A DNA stretch of 51,469 nucleotides from Planctomycetaceae bacterium (lineage in GTDB: Bacteria; Planctomycetota; Planctomycetia; Pirellulales; Pirellulaceae): contig RECD01000091.1 of the NCBI GenBank assembly GCA_007694185.1, forward strand, positions 1 to 51,469, in the 5' to 3' direction. Both the position numbers and the translations under genes were made by a program. Each line of letters starts with the position of its first letter. Position 1 is the first letter of the stretch. Shown in pieces: positions 25,440 through 34,437 of this stretch. The notes below the pieces were generated by a model. It was not told where the DNA came from. It made no database searches and saw only the letters and a list, made by a program, of their open reading frames with translations.

Positions 25440-25479
25440 CGCGACCGCGTTCCCGGGATGTCCCGAAAACGCGGCCGCG
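25440..25479. terminator. Long GC-rich hairpin between secretin and isomerase genes
   Basis: Two 18-base arms (CGCGACCGCGTTCCCGGG and CCCGAAAACGCGGCCGCG) pair with three interruptions around a four-base loop. It lies 91 bp after the secretin stop and 62 bp before the isomerase start, both on the minus strand. No T tract follows, so it may act as a 3'-end stabiliser or factor-assisted terminator. Confidence 0.5.
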
Positions 25480-25569
25480 TGGCTGACAGATCTTAGATCG
25501 GGCTCTCGCCGGTTACCGCTCCCTGTCCGCCGGGGGCAGGGATCGGTTCGTCTTAGCCAAAGCCGCGGG

Positions 25570-28500
25570 TCAACGGGTCGGATCGAAGCCCGTTTGCACC
25601 AACTCTTCCTCTTCCTCGATGATGATCCGAGGCGTGACCATCATCATCAGGCTCTGGGCATCGCTGCCGATCGCGACGTTGCGGAACAGGCGGCTGATGT
25701 AGGGGATCTTGCTGAGGATCGGGACACCCCGTTCGTTGCGACCTTCCCGCATCCGCTTGATCCCGCCCAGCAGGATCGTCCCGCCATCGGGAACGCTGAC
25801 CGTGGTCGAAACGTTCGTCGTGGCCAAGGTCGGTTGCTGGACCGTCGTCCCTTCGATGAACTCGTCCTCTTCCTCGTTGTTGATCGGCTCACCGGTCACC
25901 GGGTCGCGTTGCACGTTGTTGCTCGAACGGCGGCGGCGACCTTCGAAGGTGAACGTGTTCACCTCACCGATCTGGCTGAAGTAAGGCATCAACGTCATCC
26001 GGACGAACCGCTTGTCATCGCTGACCACGGCTTGGACGGTCAACTGAGTCCCCTCGTTGATCACGACCACGATCGGCTGTTGAGCCACCGCGAAGTCGCC
26101 GACCACCGGTTGGATGCTCATCACGAACGGCCGGTTGACCGTGTCGTTGATGCTCGCCATCTGGCCGTCGAACAGCGTCACCTTGGGAGCCTGCAAGACG
26201 TTCGTCCGGGAGTTCCCCTGAGCGGCCTGCAAGAAGAAGAACGCTTCGATGTCGCTGAGGATCGCGAACCCGAACCGTGACCCGGTCCCGGCGTCGAACG
26301 CCCCGAAGGCCGGCGTCACACCGAAATCGTTATTCAGCTTGATGTCGAAGTCGGCCGTCGGGCCTTGACCGTCCCAACCGAATTTGACTCGCGGCCCGCG
26401 GTCGTCCGACGGGAACCGGGTGATGTTGTCATCGATGCTGAGGTCAAAGTCGACCCCGATCTGTTCGAAGAACGAGTCGCTCAAGGTGATGAACCGGACT
26501 TCGATCGTGACCTGGATGTTCTGCAGCTTGCGGAGCGATGCCAGCAACGCGGCGATCTGGTCATGGACCTCGGTCGTCGTGCTGATCACCAAGCTCAGGT
26601 TCTGCATGTAGGGTGCGATCGAGTAGGTCCCGTCCAGCCACTCGTCGGGCGAGATCGTCGTTTGGATCAGGTTCATCAATTCGAACGGCATGAAACCGCC
26701 ACCGAGCGCCCCGGGATCTTGGGTGCCCGGGCGACTGGTCCCGTACTTGTTCATCCCACCCGGTCCTGACGCGGCGAACTGGGCCAACGTCGACGGGTCG
26801 GTGCCGCCGTTTTTGCCGGCGGCCAATCCGGCCACCGACATCGGCATGATCTGCACGTCGGCCTGCTGGTTGGTCATCTGATAGGCGGCCCGCAAGGCAC
26901 CGGCCAAACCGTCCTCGTAACCCGAAGAGAAGTTCGGGATCGGGGTGATCAGGTCAGCCACCTTGTAGGGTTTCGAAAAGACCCGCGTTTTCTTGACGTC
27001 GTGGCTGGTGATCTTCAGCACGTCGTTCTCGATCAGGTAGGTCAGCTCGAAGTTCGACAGGACCAGGTTCAACGCGCTGCGGAGCGAGACCGGTTGGGTC
27101 AAGTCGATGTTGACCGGCGAGTCGCTGGCAACTTGCAGGTCGTTCATCGCCCGGGCGTCGAGGATGATCGAAATGTTGGCCACCGCGGCGAGGTCTTGGA
27201 GGACATCCGCCAACGGGGTGTTCGAGTACTTCACCTCGACCGGGATCGAGAGCTGTTGCTGGATTTGGCGTTCGATCGGGCTGTACCGCGAATCGGCGTC
27301 GCTCATCGACCGGCGTCGCCGGGACAACGCGCCCCACGACTGGGCGTCACCGAAGTCGATGTCGCGAGCCGGGTCCATCGCGACGTTGGCGGCACTGATC
27401 GCCGCAAACTGCTTGGCGACCCCGTCCTCTTTAGCGGACGCGATCTCCTCGTTGATCATCAACCGGGTACCCATCCGGCTGGTGTGGTGCATGCTCTTGG
27501 CGATCGCCGACCCGGGACTCAGCTCCGCGACCTGCTTGGCCACGACCTCGGCTTCGGGGTAGCGACGCTGCTCCATCAGGTCGTTGAAGGTCTCGACGAG
27601 CGAACCGATTTCGTCGTCGATCCGCTGGCGGCGGTCCTGGTCGCTGCTCAATTGGGCTCGCACGGCCGCGTTCGCCAGGTCGAGGTTGATCTTGGCCCGG
27701 TTGGCGTCGACGTACTGCTGCTGCTCTTGGATCGCCCGCTCGACCATCGCCGACAGGCTGGCGGCCGCCGTTTTGTCGAGTTGGCTTTGGTCGACCTTCT
27801 GGCTGAGTTTCCGGAGCCGATCGAGGGCTTCCAACGGCTCGGTCGACTTCAATTCGGTCGCCTTGGCCATTTCCGCGGTGACTTCGCGGTACAGCCGCCG
27901 TGTCTCCGTATCCGCTTCGGATTGTTGACGTTCGATCGGCGTCATTTCGCCCAGCCCGATCGGTTCGGGAAGCCGGGTCGGTTGCAGCAGCGTCAGCTTT
28001 TCCTTGAGCTGCGTCCGGGTCGCCAGGTCCATCGTCGCTTCGTGTTTCCAGGCTTCGACGAACAGGTCCCGGGCCTTGACGGCGTCGCCCGCGGTGAGCG
28101 CTTCCAAGCCGCGGCGATAGAGCGATTCGCCCTGGCCGCCACCGGGAATTTCCGACGTCGCTTGCGCCGGTTGGACGCGTGTCGAGTCATCGCTGTCGAC
28201 GAACAACGACTGCATCACCCCGTCACCGACCCGGGCAGAGGTGTCACCGACCGTCATCGCGCCGCTGGCTTGCACCACGGCAAAATCGCCACCTGCCGGC
28301 TGAGGGTCGAACGGCACGCCTGCCTTCCGAGCGGCGGAGCGAACATCGAGTGACAGTTGCCAAACGCGGGGTTCGCCCACGTCGAAGGAGGTTTCGGGGA
28401 CCCGCAGGTTTTCGGCCCGCTTGACCAACCGGATCGCTTCCTCAAGTTCGCCACGGTCCAATGCCGCGCGGCCTTGGGCGATCAACCGGGTCGCCTCCGC

Positions 28501-28983
28501 CTTCAACGCCCCGGCATCCCCGCCGGGAACCGCAGTGGCGTTCTGGGGCATCCGGAACGGTTCGTTCACAGGCCCGGCGCCGGCGTCTTGCGGAGGTGCC
28601 GACGGCGGCAAGTTCAGCAGCGAGGCGTCGATGCCGAGCGATTCGAGCGACCGGCGAAGGGTAGCCACTTGGGGCTGCAGCTTCGGCAACGGTTGGGCGT
28701 TGACGCGGGCCCGGCGATACAGCTCGACGGCCTCGACAAAATTCTGTTGTTCGATCGCCTTGCGGGCTCGCTCCAGCAGACTCAAGGTCGCGGCGGTGCG
28801 AGCCTCTTCCGGGCTGCTGTCTGCCGGCCCAGCCTTAACGGCCGAGGGCGCGGTCCCGGCTGCCGGTTGTTGGGCCCAGGTCGGGTCGAGCCAAGTCTGG
28901 CCGATCAGCCCGGTGCCGACGATCAGCGGGAGCAACCGGCTCCGCCAACCAGACCGATCACTCCAATCTTTGAGACGGTTCAA
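25570..28983 (-). CDS. Large outer-membrane secretin (GspD/PilQ-type) with TPR-like N-terminal half
   Basis: A TTG at 28983 preceded by AAGGAGAG gives 1137 residues with a signal peptide (LLPLIVGTGLIGQTW...WAQ). This is far better supported than the upstream ATG at 29157. The N-terminal half is helical and TPR-like, with Glu/Arg-rich repeats (LERARKAIEQQNFVEAVELY and similar). Residues about 620-700 are an STN/N0-like domain (DVLQDLAAVANISIILDAR). NolW-type modules and a Gly/Pro loop follow. The last 250 residues are a bona fide secretin barrel, with VPDGGTILLGG and VPILSKIPYISRLFR. It should form the outer-membrane gate of a type II secretion or type IV pilus system. Confidence 0.9.
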   Translation of the reverse strand: MNRLKDWSDRSGWRSRLLPLIVGTGLIGQTWLDPTWAQQPAAGTAPSAVKAGPADSSPEEARTAATLSLLERARKAIEQQNFVEAVELYRRARVNAQPLPKLQPQVATLRRSLESLGIDASLLNLPPSAPPQDAGAGPVNEPFRMPQNATAVPGGDAGALKAEATRLIAQGRAALDRGELEEAIRLVKRAENLRVPETSFDVGEPRVWQLSLDVRSAARKAGVPFDPQPAGGDFAVVQASGAMTVGDTSARVGDGVMQSLFVDSDDSTRVQPAQATSEIPGGGQGESLYRRGLEALTAGDAVKARDLFVEAWKHEATMDLATRTQLKEKLTLLQPTRLPEPIGLGEMTPIERQQSEADTETRRLYREVTAEMAKATELKSTEPLEALDRLRKLSQKVDQSQLDKTAAASLSAMVERAIQEQQQYVDANRAKINLDLANAAVRAQLSSDQDRRQRIDDEIGSLVETFNDLMEQRRYPEAEVVAKQVAELSPGSAIAKSMHHTSRMGTRLMINEEIASAKEDGVAKQFAAISAANVAMDPARDIDFGDAQSWGALSRRRRSMSDADSRYSPIERQIQQQLSIPVEVKYSNTPLADVLQDLAAVANISIILDARAMNDLQVASDSPVNIDLTQPVSLRSALNLVLSNFELTYLIENDVLKITSHDVKKTRVFSKPYKVADLITPIPNFSSGYEDGLAGALRAAYQMTNQQADVQIMPMSVAGLAAGKNGGTDPSTLAQFAASGPGGMNKYGTSRPGTQDPGALGGGFMPFELMNLIQTTISPDEWLDGTYSIAPYMQNLSLVISTTTEVHDQIAALLASLRKLQNIQVTIEVRFITLSDSFFEQIGVDFDLSIDDNITRFPSDDRGPRVKFGWDGQGPTADFDIKLNNDFGVTPAFGAFDAGTGSRFGFAILSDIEAFFFLQAAQGNSRTNVLQAPKVTLFDGQMASINDTVNRPFVMSIQPVVGDFAVAQQPIVVVINEGTQLTVQAVVSDDKRFVRMTLMPYFSQIGEVNTFTFEGRRRRSSNNVQRDPVTGEPINNEEEDEFIEGTTVQQPTLATTNVSTTVSVPDGGTILLGGIKRMREGRNERGVPILSKIPYISRLFRNVAIGSDAQSLMMMVTPRIIIEEEEELVQTGFDPTR

Positions 28984-29330
28984 CGCGACTCTCCTTTTCC
29001 GCGGTTGAATGTTTTCCGAGCAGGGCCGGCCCACGTCGAATGAGGGGTGACACATCGTTGCTATCCATTCCCTGGTAACTGTGTGGAGCCGTCGCCTACC
29101 GAAGGACGATGCGGCCTTGTCCGGTGACAACTTCCTGTTGTCGCGGTACAACGTCATGGTTTCCGGACGATTTCCCGGATTGCTGGCGGGAATAGCCCAC
29201 GCCGAAAGATCGCGTCAACACCACTTGCCCGCGGATTCTCGAAAAACACTCGTTTTTTCCGATTCCCGGACCCGTCTCGCTTGCCATCTCCCTTCCAACC
29301 GCTGCCACCAAACCGCTCCAGAGGTCTGTC
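28984..29330. other. Divergent promoter region, secretin and DJ-1 genes
   Basis: About 350 bp between a minus-strand and a plus-strand start. It contains the secretin ribosome site (AAGGAGAG) and a short A/T-rich hairpin (GAAAAAC / GTTTTTTC near 29239-29257). No gene, and no strong promoter match, was recognised. Confidence 0.4.
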
Positions 29331-29900
29331 ATGCCAAGTCGCCGCATCCTGATGATCGTGGGGGATTTCGTCGAGGATTACGAAGCGATGGTCCCGCTGC
29401 AGATCCTGCAATGCCAAGGCCACCGCGTCGATACGGTCTGCCCGGGTAAATCGGCAGGTGATTTCGTGTTGACGGCGATCCACGATTTCGACGGCGCCCA
29501 GACCTACAGCGAAAAGCCGGGTCATCGTTTCGCGATTTCGGCCGACTTCGACACGCTGGAGCTGACCGACTACGATGCCCTCGTGTTGCCCGGCGGCCGG
29601 GCCCCGGAATACCTGCGGCTGAACCCACGGGTACTGGAAATCGTTCGCCATTTCGCTGACGGTGCCTTACCGATCGCCGCGATTTGCCATGGCCCACAAA
29701 TCCTCGTCGCGGCCGGCGTGCTGGCCGGGCGGCAGTGCAGTTGCTATCCCGCCGTCAGCCCCGAAATCACGGCCGCGGGCGGCCACTATGTCGCTCCCAG
29801 CAGCGGGATGGATTCGGTCCACGTCGACGGCAACCTCTGCACCGCTCCGGCCTGGCCCGCCCACCCGGCTTGGATGCGTGAATTCCTGAAAATGCTTTGA
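29331..29900 (+). CDS. DJ-1/PfpI family protein
   Basis: Protein of 189 residues with the class-I glutamine-amidotransferase-like fold. The nucleophile elbow is AAICHGPQ with Cys119 followed by His120. The conserved early acidic residue is Glu15 in GDFVEDYE, and [14 protein letters not shown] is the typical DJ-1/PfpI strand-loop. Family members act as deglycase or glyoxalase-like stress proteins or peptidases; the reaction here cannot be chosen from sequence. Cytoplasmic. It probably shares a plus-strand direction, but not necessarily a transcript, with the isomerase 227 bp downstream. Confidence 0.9.
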   Translation: MPSRRILMIVGDFVEDYEAMVPLQILQCQGHRVDTVCPGKSAGDFVLTAIHDFDGAQTYSEKPGHRFAISADFDTLELTDYDALVLPGGRAPEYLRLNPRVLEIVRHFADGALPIAAICHGPQILVAAGVLAGRQCSCYPAVSPEITAAGGHYVAPSSGMDSVHVDGNLCTAPAWPAHPAWMREFLKML

Positions 29901-30126
29901 TTCACGGGTCTCCGCACCCCATTCACTCGTCACCGCCGGCGCGTCCGGTCGTCGCTCGATCGTTGCTCGGTCGGCGGGGCGTCCGACGACGCGGATTCGG
30001 CCCGTCCTTGCCGGCAGCGCCCCAACCTGACGACCTGGCGACGCTTCGCCTTGCGGGTCGACCGGGCAGCGGCAACAATTTCGATCTCGTTCTCGCCCCT
30101 CACCTGATCAACCCCTGGAGCCCCTC

Positions 30127-31125
30127 ATGCCCCGTCCCGTTACGCTCTTCACCGGCCAGTGGGCCGACCTGCCGATCGAAGAAATGGCCCGACTGACCGC
30201 CGAATTCGGTTACGACGGGATCGAATTGGCCTGTTGGGGAGACCATTTTGAGGTCGGGCGGGCCTTGGCCGAACCGGATTATTGCCAACAGAAGCGGGAT
30301 CTGTTGAGCCGGCACGGTTTGGAATGCCTGGCGATCAGCGCCCACCTGGCCGGACAAGCGGTCCTGGACCTGATCGACGAACGGCATCAAGCGATCTTGC
30401 CCCCTGAAGTTTGGGGAGACGGCGACCCGAAAGGTGTCAACGAACGGGCGGCGGAGGAGCTGAAGAATACCGCTCGGGCGGCGCGCGAATTCGGCGTCGA
30501 CGTCGTCAACGGGTTCACCGGCAGCAGCATCTGGCACCTGCTCTATTCCTTTCCCCCCGTCCCGCCGAAGATGCTCGATGCCGGTTATGACCTGTTGGCC
30601 CAGCGGTTCAACCCGATCCTGGACGTGTTCGGCGAATGTGGCGTTAAGTTCGCGTTGGAAGTCCACCCGACCGAAATCGCGTTCGATATCCATACCGCCC
30701 AGCGGACCCTCGAAGCGCTCGATCATCGACCCGAGTTCGGGTTCAATTTCGACCCCAGCCACCTGATCTGGCAGGGCGTCGACCCGGTGCAATTCATCCG
30801 CGCGTTCCCCGATCGGATTTATCACGTCCACGTCAAGGACGCGATCGTCAAACTGGACGGGCGATCGGGGATTTTGGCCAGCCACCTGAACTTCGGCGAT
30901 CACCGACGGGGTTGGGATTTCCGCAGCCCCGGCCGGGGTGGCGTGAACTTCGAAGAGATCATTCGCGCCCTCAACGACATCGACTACCAAGGCCCGCTGT
31001 CGATCGAATGGGAAGACAGCGGCATGGACCGTCAATTCGGGGCTCGTGAGGCGTGCGAGTTCACCAAGAAACTCGATTTTTCCCCGAGCGGGCGGGCGTT
31101 CGATGCCGCCTTCGAAAAGGAATGA
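30127..31125 (+). CDS. Sugar phosphate isomerase/epimerase, TIM-barrel
   Basis: Protein of 332 residues, a xylose-isomerase-like TIM barrel. Likely metal-binding residues lie in [10 protein letters not shown] (Glu), [10 protein letters not shown] (Asp, His), YHVHVKDA (His) and [10 protein letters not shown] (Glu). An insertion of about 40 residues around [15 protein letters not shown] is typical of the longer planctomycete sugar-isomerase subgroup. Cytoplasmic, no signal peptide. It is distinct from the shorter isomerase at 24535-25377. Substrate is unknown. Confidence 0.88.
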   Translation: MPRPVTLFTGQWADLPIEEMARLTAEFGYDGIELACWGDHFEVGRALAEPDYCQQKRDLLSRHGLECLAISAHLAGQAVLDLIDERHQAILPPEVWGDGDPKGVNERAAEELKNTARAAREFGVDVVNGFTGSSIWHLLYSFPPVPPKMLDAGYDLLAQRFNPILDVFGECGVKFALEVHPTEIAFDIHTAQRTLEALDHRPEFGFNFDPSHLIWQGVDPVQFIRAFPDRIYHVHVKDAIVKLDGRSGILASHLNFGDHRRGWDFRSPGRGGVNFEEIIRALNDIDYQGPLSIEWEDSGMDRQFGAREACEFTKKLDFSPSGRAFDAAFEKE

Positions 31126-31163
31126 TCGAGCGGGATTGGCAGCGAAATGAACGAGCGCCGCGG

Positions 31164-31973
31164 TCAACGCGGCCGATTGGCGACGTCGAGCCCTTCGGGC
31201 AAGGTGCCGGCAACCACTTCGTCCTCCCACTCGTCCATCAACGGCCAATCATCCGCGAGCGTGCCGAAATCGGCCATGTGCAGGTAACCCCGCAACCGAT
31301 CGATCGTACGGTCGATCATCGCCGCGTCCTTGGCGAAAATCGGCCCGTGGCTGGGAGCCAGCCACCGCACGTCGCTGTCGCGAATCCGTTCCAGCGAACG
31401 GATGAACGCCTTGATGTCGCTGCCGTGATGGGCGTCGATCGCACCCACGCAACCGTCCCGGTAAATGTTGTCGCCACTGAGCAACACGTCGCCGAGCCGA
31501 AACGCGAGTTGGCTGTTCGTGTGCCCCGGGGTGTGCCAAACCTCCAGTTCGAGCGACCCTACCGCTAACCGGTCGCCTTCCTTGATCTGCTCGTCCACCT
31601 GCACCGGCGGCATCTCCAATTTCAACCCTTGCGCTTCGATCACCGCCAGCGTCAGCAGCGGGTCGCCGCTGGCCAGCGGGCCGACCGCATCGGGGTGAGC
31701 CGTGACCGTCGTTTTCAACAATTGCTTCAGCTTCGCCAATCCCTGGATGTGATCGACATCGGCGTGGGTGGCGACCAGCGTTTTGCAACGCGACAACGGG
31801 AAGTCGAGTTGGCGGATGATTTCCACGAAATCGTCGACCGTCTCTTCATAACCGATGTCGATCAGGATCCACTCGTCGCCGTCGAAGACAAGGTACACGT
31901 TGCACCCCAACACCTCGCCGGCCTGAAAGTTCAGTTCGATGATTCCTGGGAACAGGGTCTTGCGGGTCAGCAT
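31164..31973 (-). CDS. Metallo-beta-lactamase fold hydrolase
   Basis: Protein of 269 residues. The metal motif is T-H70-A-D72-V-D74-H75, in which the middle His of the usual HxHxDH is Asp. The further ligands are His in [10 protein letters not shown], Asp in LLSGDNIYR and His in APSHGPIF. Glyoxalase II-like, RNase-type or quorum-quenching hydrolases share this layout, and the substrate cannot be stated. Cytoplasmic. It converges on the isomerase gene, with a 38-bp gap. Confidence 0.88.
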   Translation of the reverse strand: MLTRKTLFPGIIELNFQAGEVLGCNVYLVFDGDEWILIDIGYEETVDDFVEIIRQLDFPLSRCKTLVATHADVDHIQGLAKLKQLLKTTVTAHPDAVGPLASGDPLLTLAVIEAQGLKLEMPPVQVDEQIKEGDRLAVGSLELEVWHTPGHTNSQLAFRLGDVLLSGDNIYRDGCVGAIDAHHGSDIKAFIRSLERIRDSDVRWLAPSHGPIFAKDAAMIDRTIDRLRGYLHMADFGTLADDWPLMDEWEDEVVAGTLPEGLDVANRPR

Positions 31974-32106
31974 GTTGAGCCGGGCGAGAGAACGGAAAAA
32001 ACGGAAAACAGCAGAAGAATCGAGAGCGACAGCAGGATGACCGACGCGGCACCGTCTCGGTCACCGCAAACGCATCCGGCGGGCAGGTGGCTGTCGAAGC
32101 CCCGCC

Positions 32107-33042
32107 CTAGTGGCTTCCAGATGCCAAGCATTGTAAGCAATGGGGCAGTCCCCGCAGGTAGTCGGGGAAAAGTAACCGCGGGAGCAACTCTTGGCGAACC
32201 CGACGGTTCCAGATCCGTTTGTCGCTGGACGAGCGGGCCGACAGGTTCCCCGAGTGGCCGCTGACAAAGGTCGGCGGGGGGCAGCGGAGGCAACGTGCGA
32301 GTTCCTCGTAGAACCGTCGCCTCGGTACCGGCGAATCGTCGCTGACCAAGTACAGCCGATGCTTCCGATCGGGCTGGTCCCACGCCGCCAACACCGCGGC
32401 GGCCGCGTCATCGCGGTGAATCAAATTGAGAAAGCCCTGATTCGGCCCCTCGATCGGTCGGCCCGCCAAAATGTCCTTCGCTCGAGGCAGCCTTCCGGGA
32501 CCGTAAATCCCGGCCAATCGGAGAATCACCCAACGCCCCGAGGGCCGGAGGCGGTGCAGCAGTTCCTCCGCTCGCAGGTGAGCCCGTCCGCCCGGACCGA
32601 CCGGCCTGGTCGGCGACGTCTCATCCACCCAACTGCCGTCGGTTTGATGATAGACGCCGGTGGTGCTGAGGTAGACCAGATCGGCCTCCGGAGGCAGCCG
32701 AGTGAGCAGCCGACCCAAGCCTCCCACCATCGACTCCTCTCGTGAATACCCCGCTCGGGCGTCGAAGCTGACCGCGACCAGGACGCGTCCGCATTCCGGC
32801 AGTTCCTCGAGCGTCCGGCCGTCGTTCCAGTCCGCCACCACCGGCAGAAACCCCTGTCGCGACCAGGCCGCCGCTTTCGCTCGCGATCGCGTGACCACGT
32901 AAACGGGTTGGCCGGGATACCGTTGCCGGGCCCATTGGGCGACCCGGCTGCCGACGTACCCGGCGCCGAACACGAGTGTCCCCGTGGCCGACAGACTGCA
33001 CCCCGGCGCGATTGTCGAAAGGGGAAAAGACTTACTTTCCAT
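32107..33042 (-). CDS. NAD(P)-dependent epimerase/dehydratase-like protein (YeeZ-type atypical SDR)
   Basis: Protein of 311 residues with the Rossmann motif LVFGAGYVGSRVAQ near residue 23-36. Strand and loop patterns VYLSTTGVYHQTDG, VILRLAGIYGPGR and NLIHRDDAA fit the YeeZ/YbjT-like atypical extended SDRs. A classical YxxxK is not evident, as usual in that group. The C-terminus is Arg/Leu-rich with an extra tail ending in two Cys-containing turns. The substrate is unknown. The ATG is divergent from the DegP-like protease gene, with about 100-175 bp between starts. Confidence 0.8.
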   Translation of the reverse strand: MESKSFPLSTIAPGCSLSATGTLVFGAGYVGSRVAQWARQRYPGQPVYVVTRSRAKAAAWSRQGFLPVVADWNDGRTLEELPECGRVLVAVSFDARAGYSREESMVGGLGRLLTRLPPEADLVYLSTTGVYHQTDGSWVDETSPTRPVGPGGRAHLRAEELLHRLRPSGRWVILRLAGIYGPGRLPRAKDILAGRPIEGPNQGFLNLIHRDDAAAAVLAAWDQPDRKHRLYLVSDDSPVPRRRFYEELARCLRCPPPTFVSGHSGNLSARSSSDKRIWNRRVRQELLPRLLFPDYLRGLPHCLQCLASGSH

Positions 33043-33217
33043 GGATCACCGACGATACAATGACAGGCGTTCGCGGACTCGGTCGGTTCGTGCCGATGCC
33101 GACCATATCGACATTCTGCCCAATCCGGAAAAACCCACAATGGATGCCATTCCCAATTTCGGTCCTCTGGCGACTCAGGTTGCCCCCTCAGCGGTTCCGT
33201 CGCGGGGCAACCGATCG

Positions 33218-34297
33218 ATGTCGGATCGGCGTTGGTTGTCGGCGATTCTCCTTGCCGTTTGGGCAGTCGCCTCCGTTCCCGGTACGGTGCAGGCAGATGT
33301 TGCCGGCACGACCCGGTCACTGCGGGAAGAGGCCTCCGCGGGAGATTCCAAAGGGACCGAAATCGAGGCCCCCGAGGCGTTGACGCGGCTGATCCGCCGT
33401 GGCGGGACGCCCGGGTCGGTCGAGCAGTTGTTGGAATTGGAGGATCAGCAACGACGGATCGCGGAAACGGTTGCCGCCTGCACGGTGAACGTCTCGATCG
33501 GTCCGGCTCAGGGTTGCGGCGTGATCATCAGCGAAAGCGGCTATATCTTGACCGCAGCCCACGTCGCGACGCGACCTGGAAAAGGGGCAATCATCACCTT
33601 TCGCGACGGCCGTAGCGTCAAAGCGACGACCCTCGGCTTGAATCGGGCGGTCGACGCCGGTTTGATGAAGATCGACCCAGGGCAAGATGACGGGGCCCCT
33701 TGGCCGGTCGCTTCCCTGGGTGCTAGCGACCAGTTGCGAGCCGGTATGTGGTGCATCGCGAGCGGCCATCCGGGCGGGTTCGATCGGGAACGCGGAGTCG
33801 TGACCCGGGTCGGTCGCGTCCTGGCGGTTCGGGACGACACGATCGTGACCGATTGCGCTTTGATCGGCGGCGACAGTGGCGGTCCTCTGTTCGATCTGAA
33901 CGGCCGGCTGATCGCGATTCACAGCCGGATCGGCAACGACGTCGCCGACAACCTACACGTGCCGATCGATCATTTCGACAAGACGTGGGAACGGCTGGTC
34001 ACCGGAGAAGCATGGGGGTTCCTCCCGGGCTTCAAACCGAACTTGGGCGTCAAGGGCAAACCCGATTCGCCGGTAGCCGAAATCGCCGAAGTCCTGCCGG
34101 GCTCCCCAGCAGCGGCGGCCGGATTTCGCGAAGGGGACGTCATCGAAGAGTTCGGCGACGTCCCGATCAGCAACTTCAAGTCGCTGCAGGCTGCCGTCGC
34201 GGACACGATGCCGGGCGAGCGTTTGCCGGTCTATGTCCGACGCGGCGAGCAACGCATTCGGCTGCTCGTCGAGATCGGCCGTTCCGGTTCGCCGTGA
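33218..34297 (+). CDS. Exported trypsin-like serine protease with PDZ domain (DegP/HtrA-like)
   Basis: Start at 33218 gives 359 residues with a classical signal peptide (MSDRRWLSAILLAVWAVASV...). ATG 33140 is an alternative that would lengthen the N-region by 26 residues. The catalytic triad is His115 (LTAAHVAT), Asp146 (AVDAGLMKI) and Ser220 (IGGDSGGP). A PDZ domain occupies about 260-350 (AEVLPGSPAAAAGFREGDVIEEFGD, split here for reading). It should act on misfolded proteins in the periplasm or paryphoplasm. It has one PDZ only, so it resembles the DegS/HtrA1 layout. Confidence 0.9.
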   Translation: MSDRRWLSAILLAVWAVASVPGTVQADVAGTTRSLREEASAGDSKGTEIEAPEALTRLIRRGGTPGSVEQLLELEDQQRRIAETVAACTVNVSIGPAQGCGVIISESGYILTAAHVATRPGKGAIITFRDGRSVKATTLGLNRAVDAGLMKIDPGQDDGAPWPVASLGASDQLRAGMWCIASGHPGGFDRERGVVTRVGRVLAVRDDTIVTDCALIGGDSGGPLFDLNGRLIAIHSRIGNDVADNLHVPIDHFDKTWERLVTGEAWGFLPGFKPNLGVKGKPDSPVAEIAEVLPGSPAAAAGFREGDVIEEFGDVPISNFKSLQAAVADTMPGERLPVYVRRGEQRIRLLVEIGRSGSP

Positions 34298-34324
34298 GGA
34301 CGCCGCACCGGGCAATGTCGTCAG

Positions 34325-34377
34325 CGGATAACGCGAACTCCGGATAACGCGAACTCCGGATAACGCGAACTCCGGAT
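34325..34377. repeat. 16-bp tandem repeat, 3.3 copies
   Basis: CGGATAACGCGAACTC is repeated three times exactly, followed by CGGAT of a fourth copy. It lies between the convergent protease and kinase genes. No protein or hairpin role is visible. Confidence 0.85.
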
Positions 34378-34437
34378 CACTGGGCCGTCGGGTCATCTGG
34401 GGCGTGAAGCACGCCGTTCGTAAAGAACGCCCGGCAT

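Noticed and set aside
27001-28353. Long plus-strand frame opposite the secretin gene
   Set aside because: Antisense shadow; the product is Arg/Leu/Asp-rich with no family.
31980-32040. A/G-rich run (AACGGAAAA repeated) as a regulatory tract
   Set aside because: Short, simple sequence without exact periodicity; no clear role.
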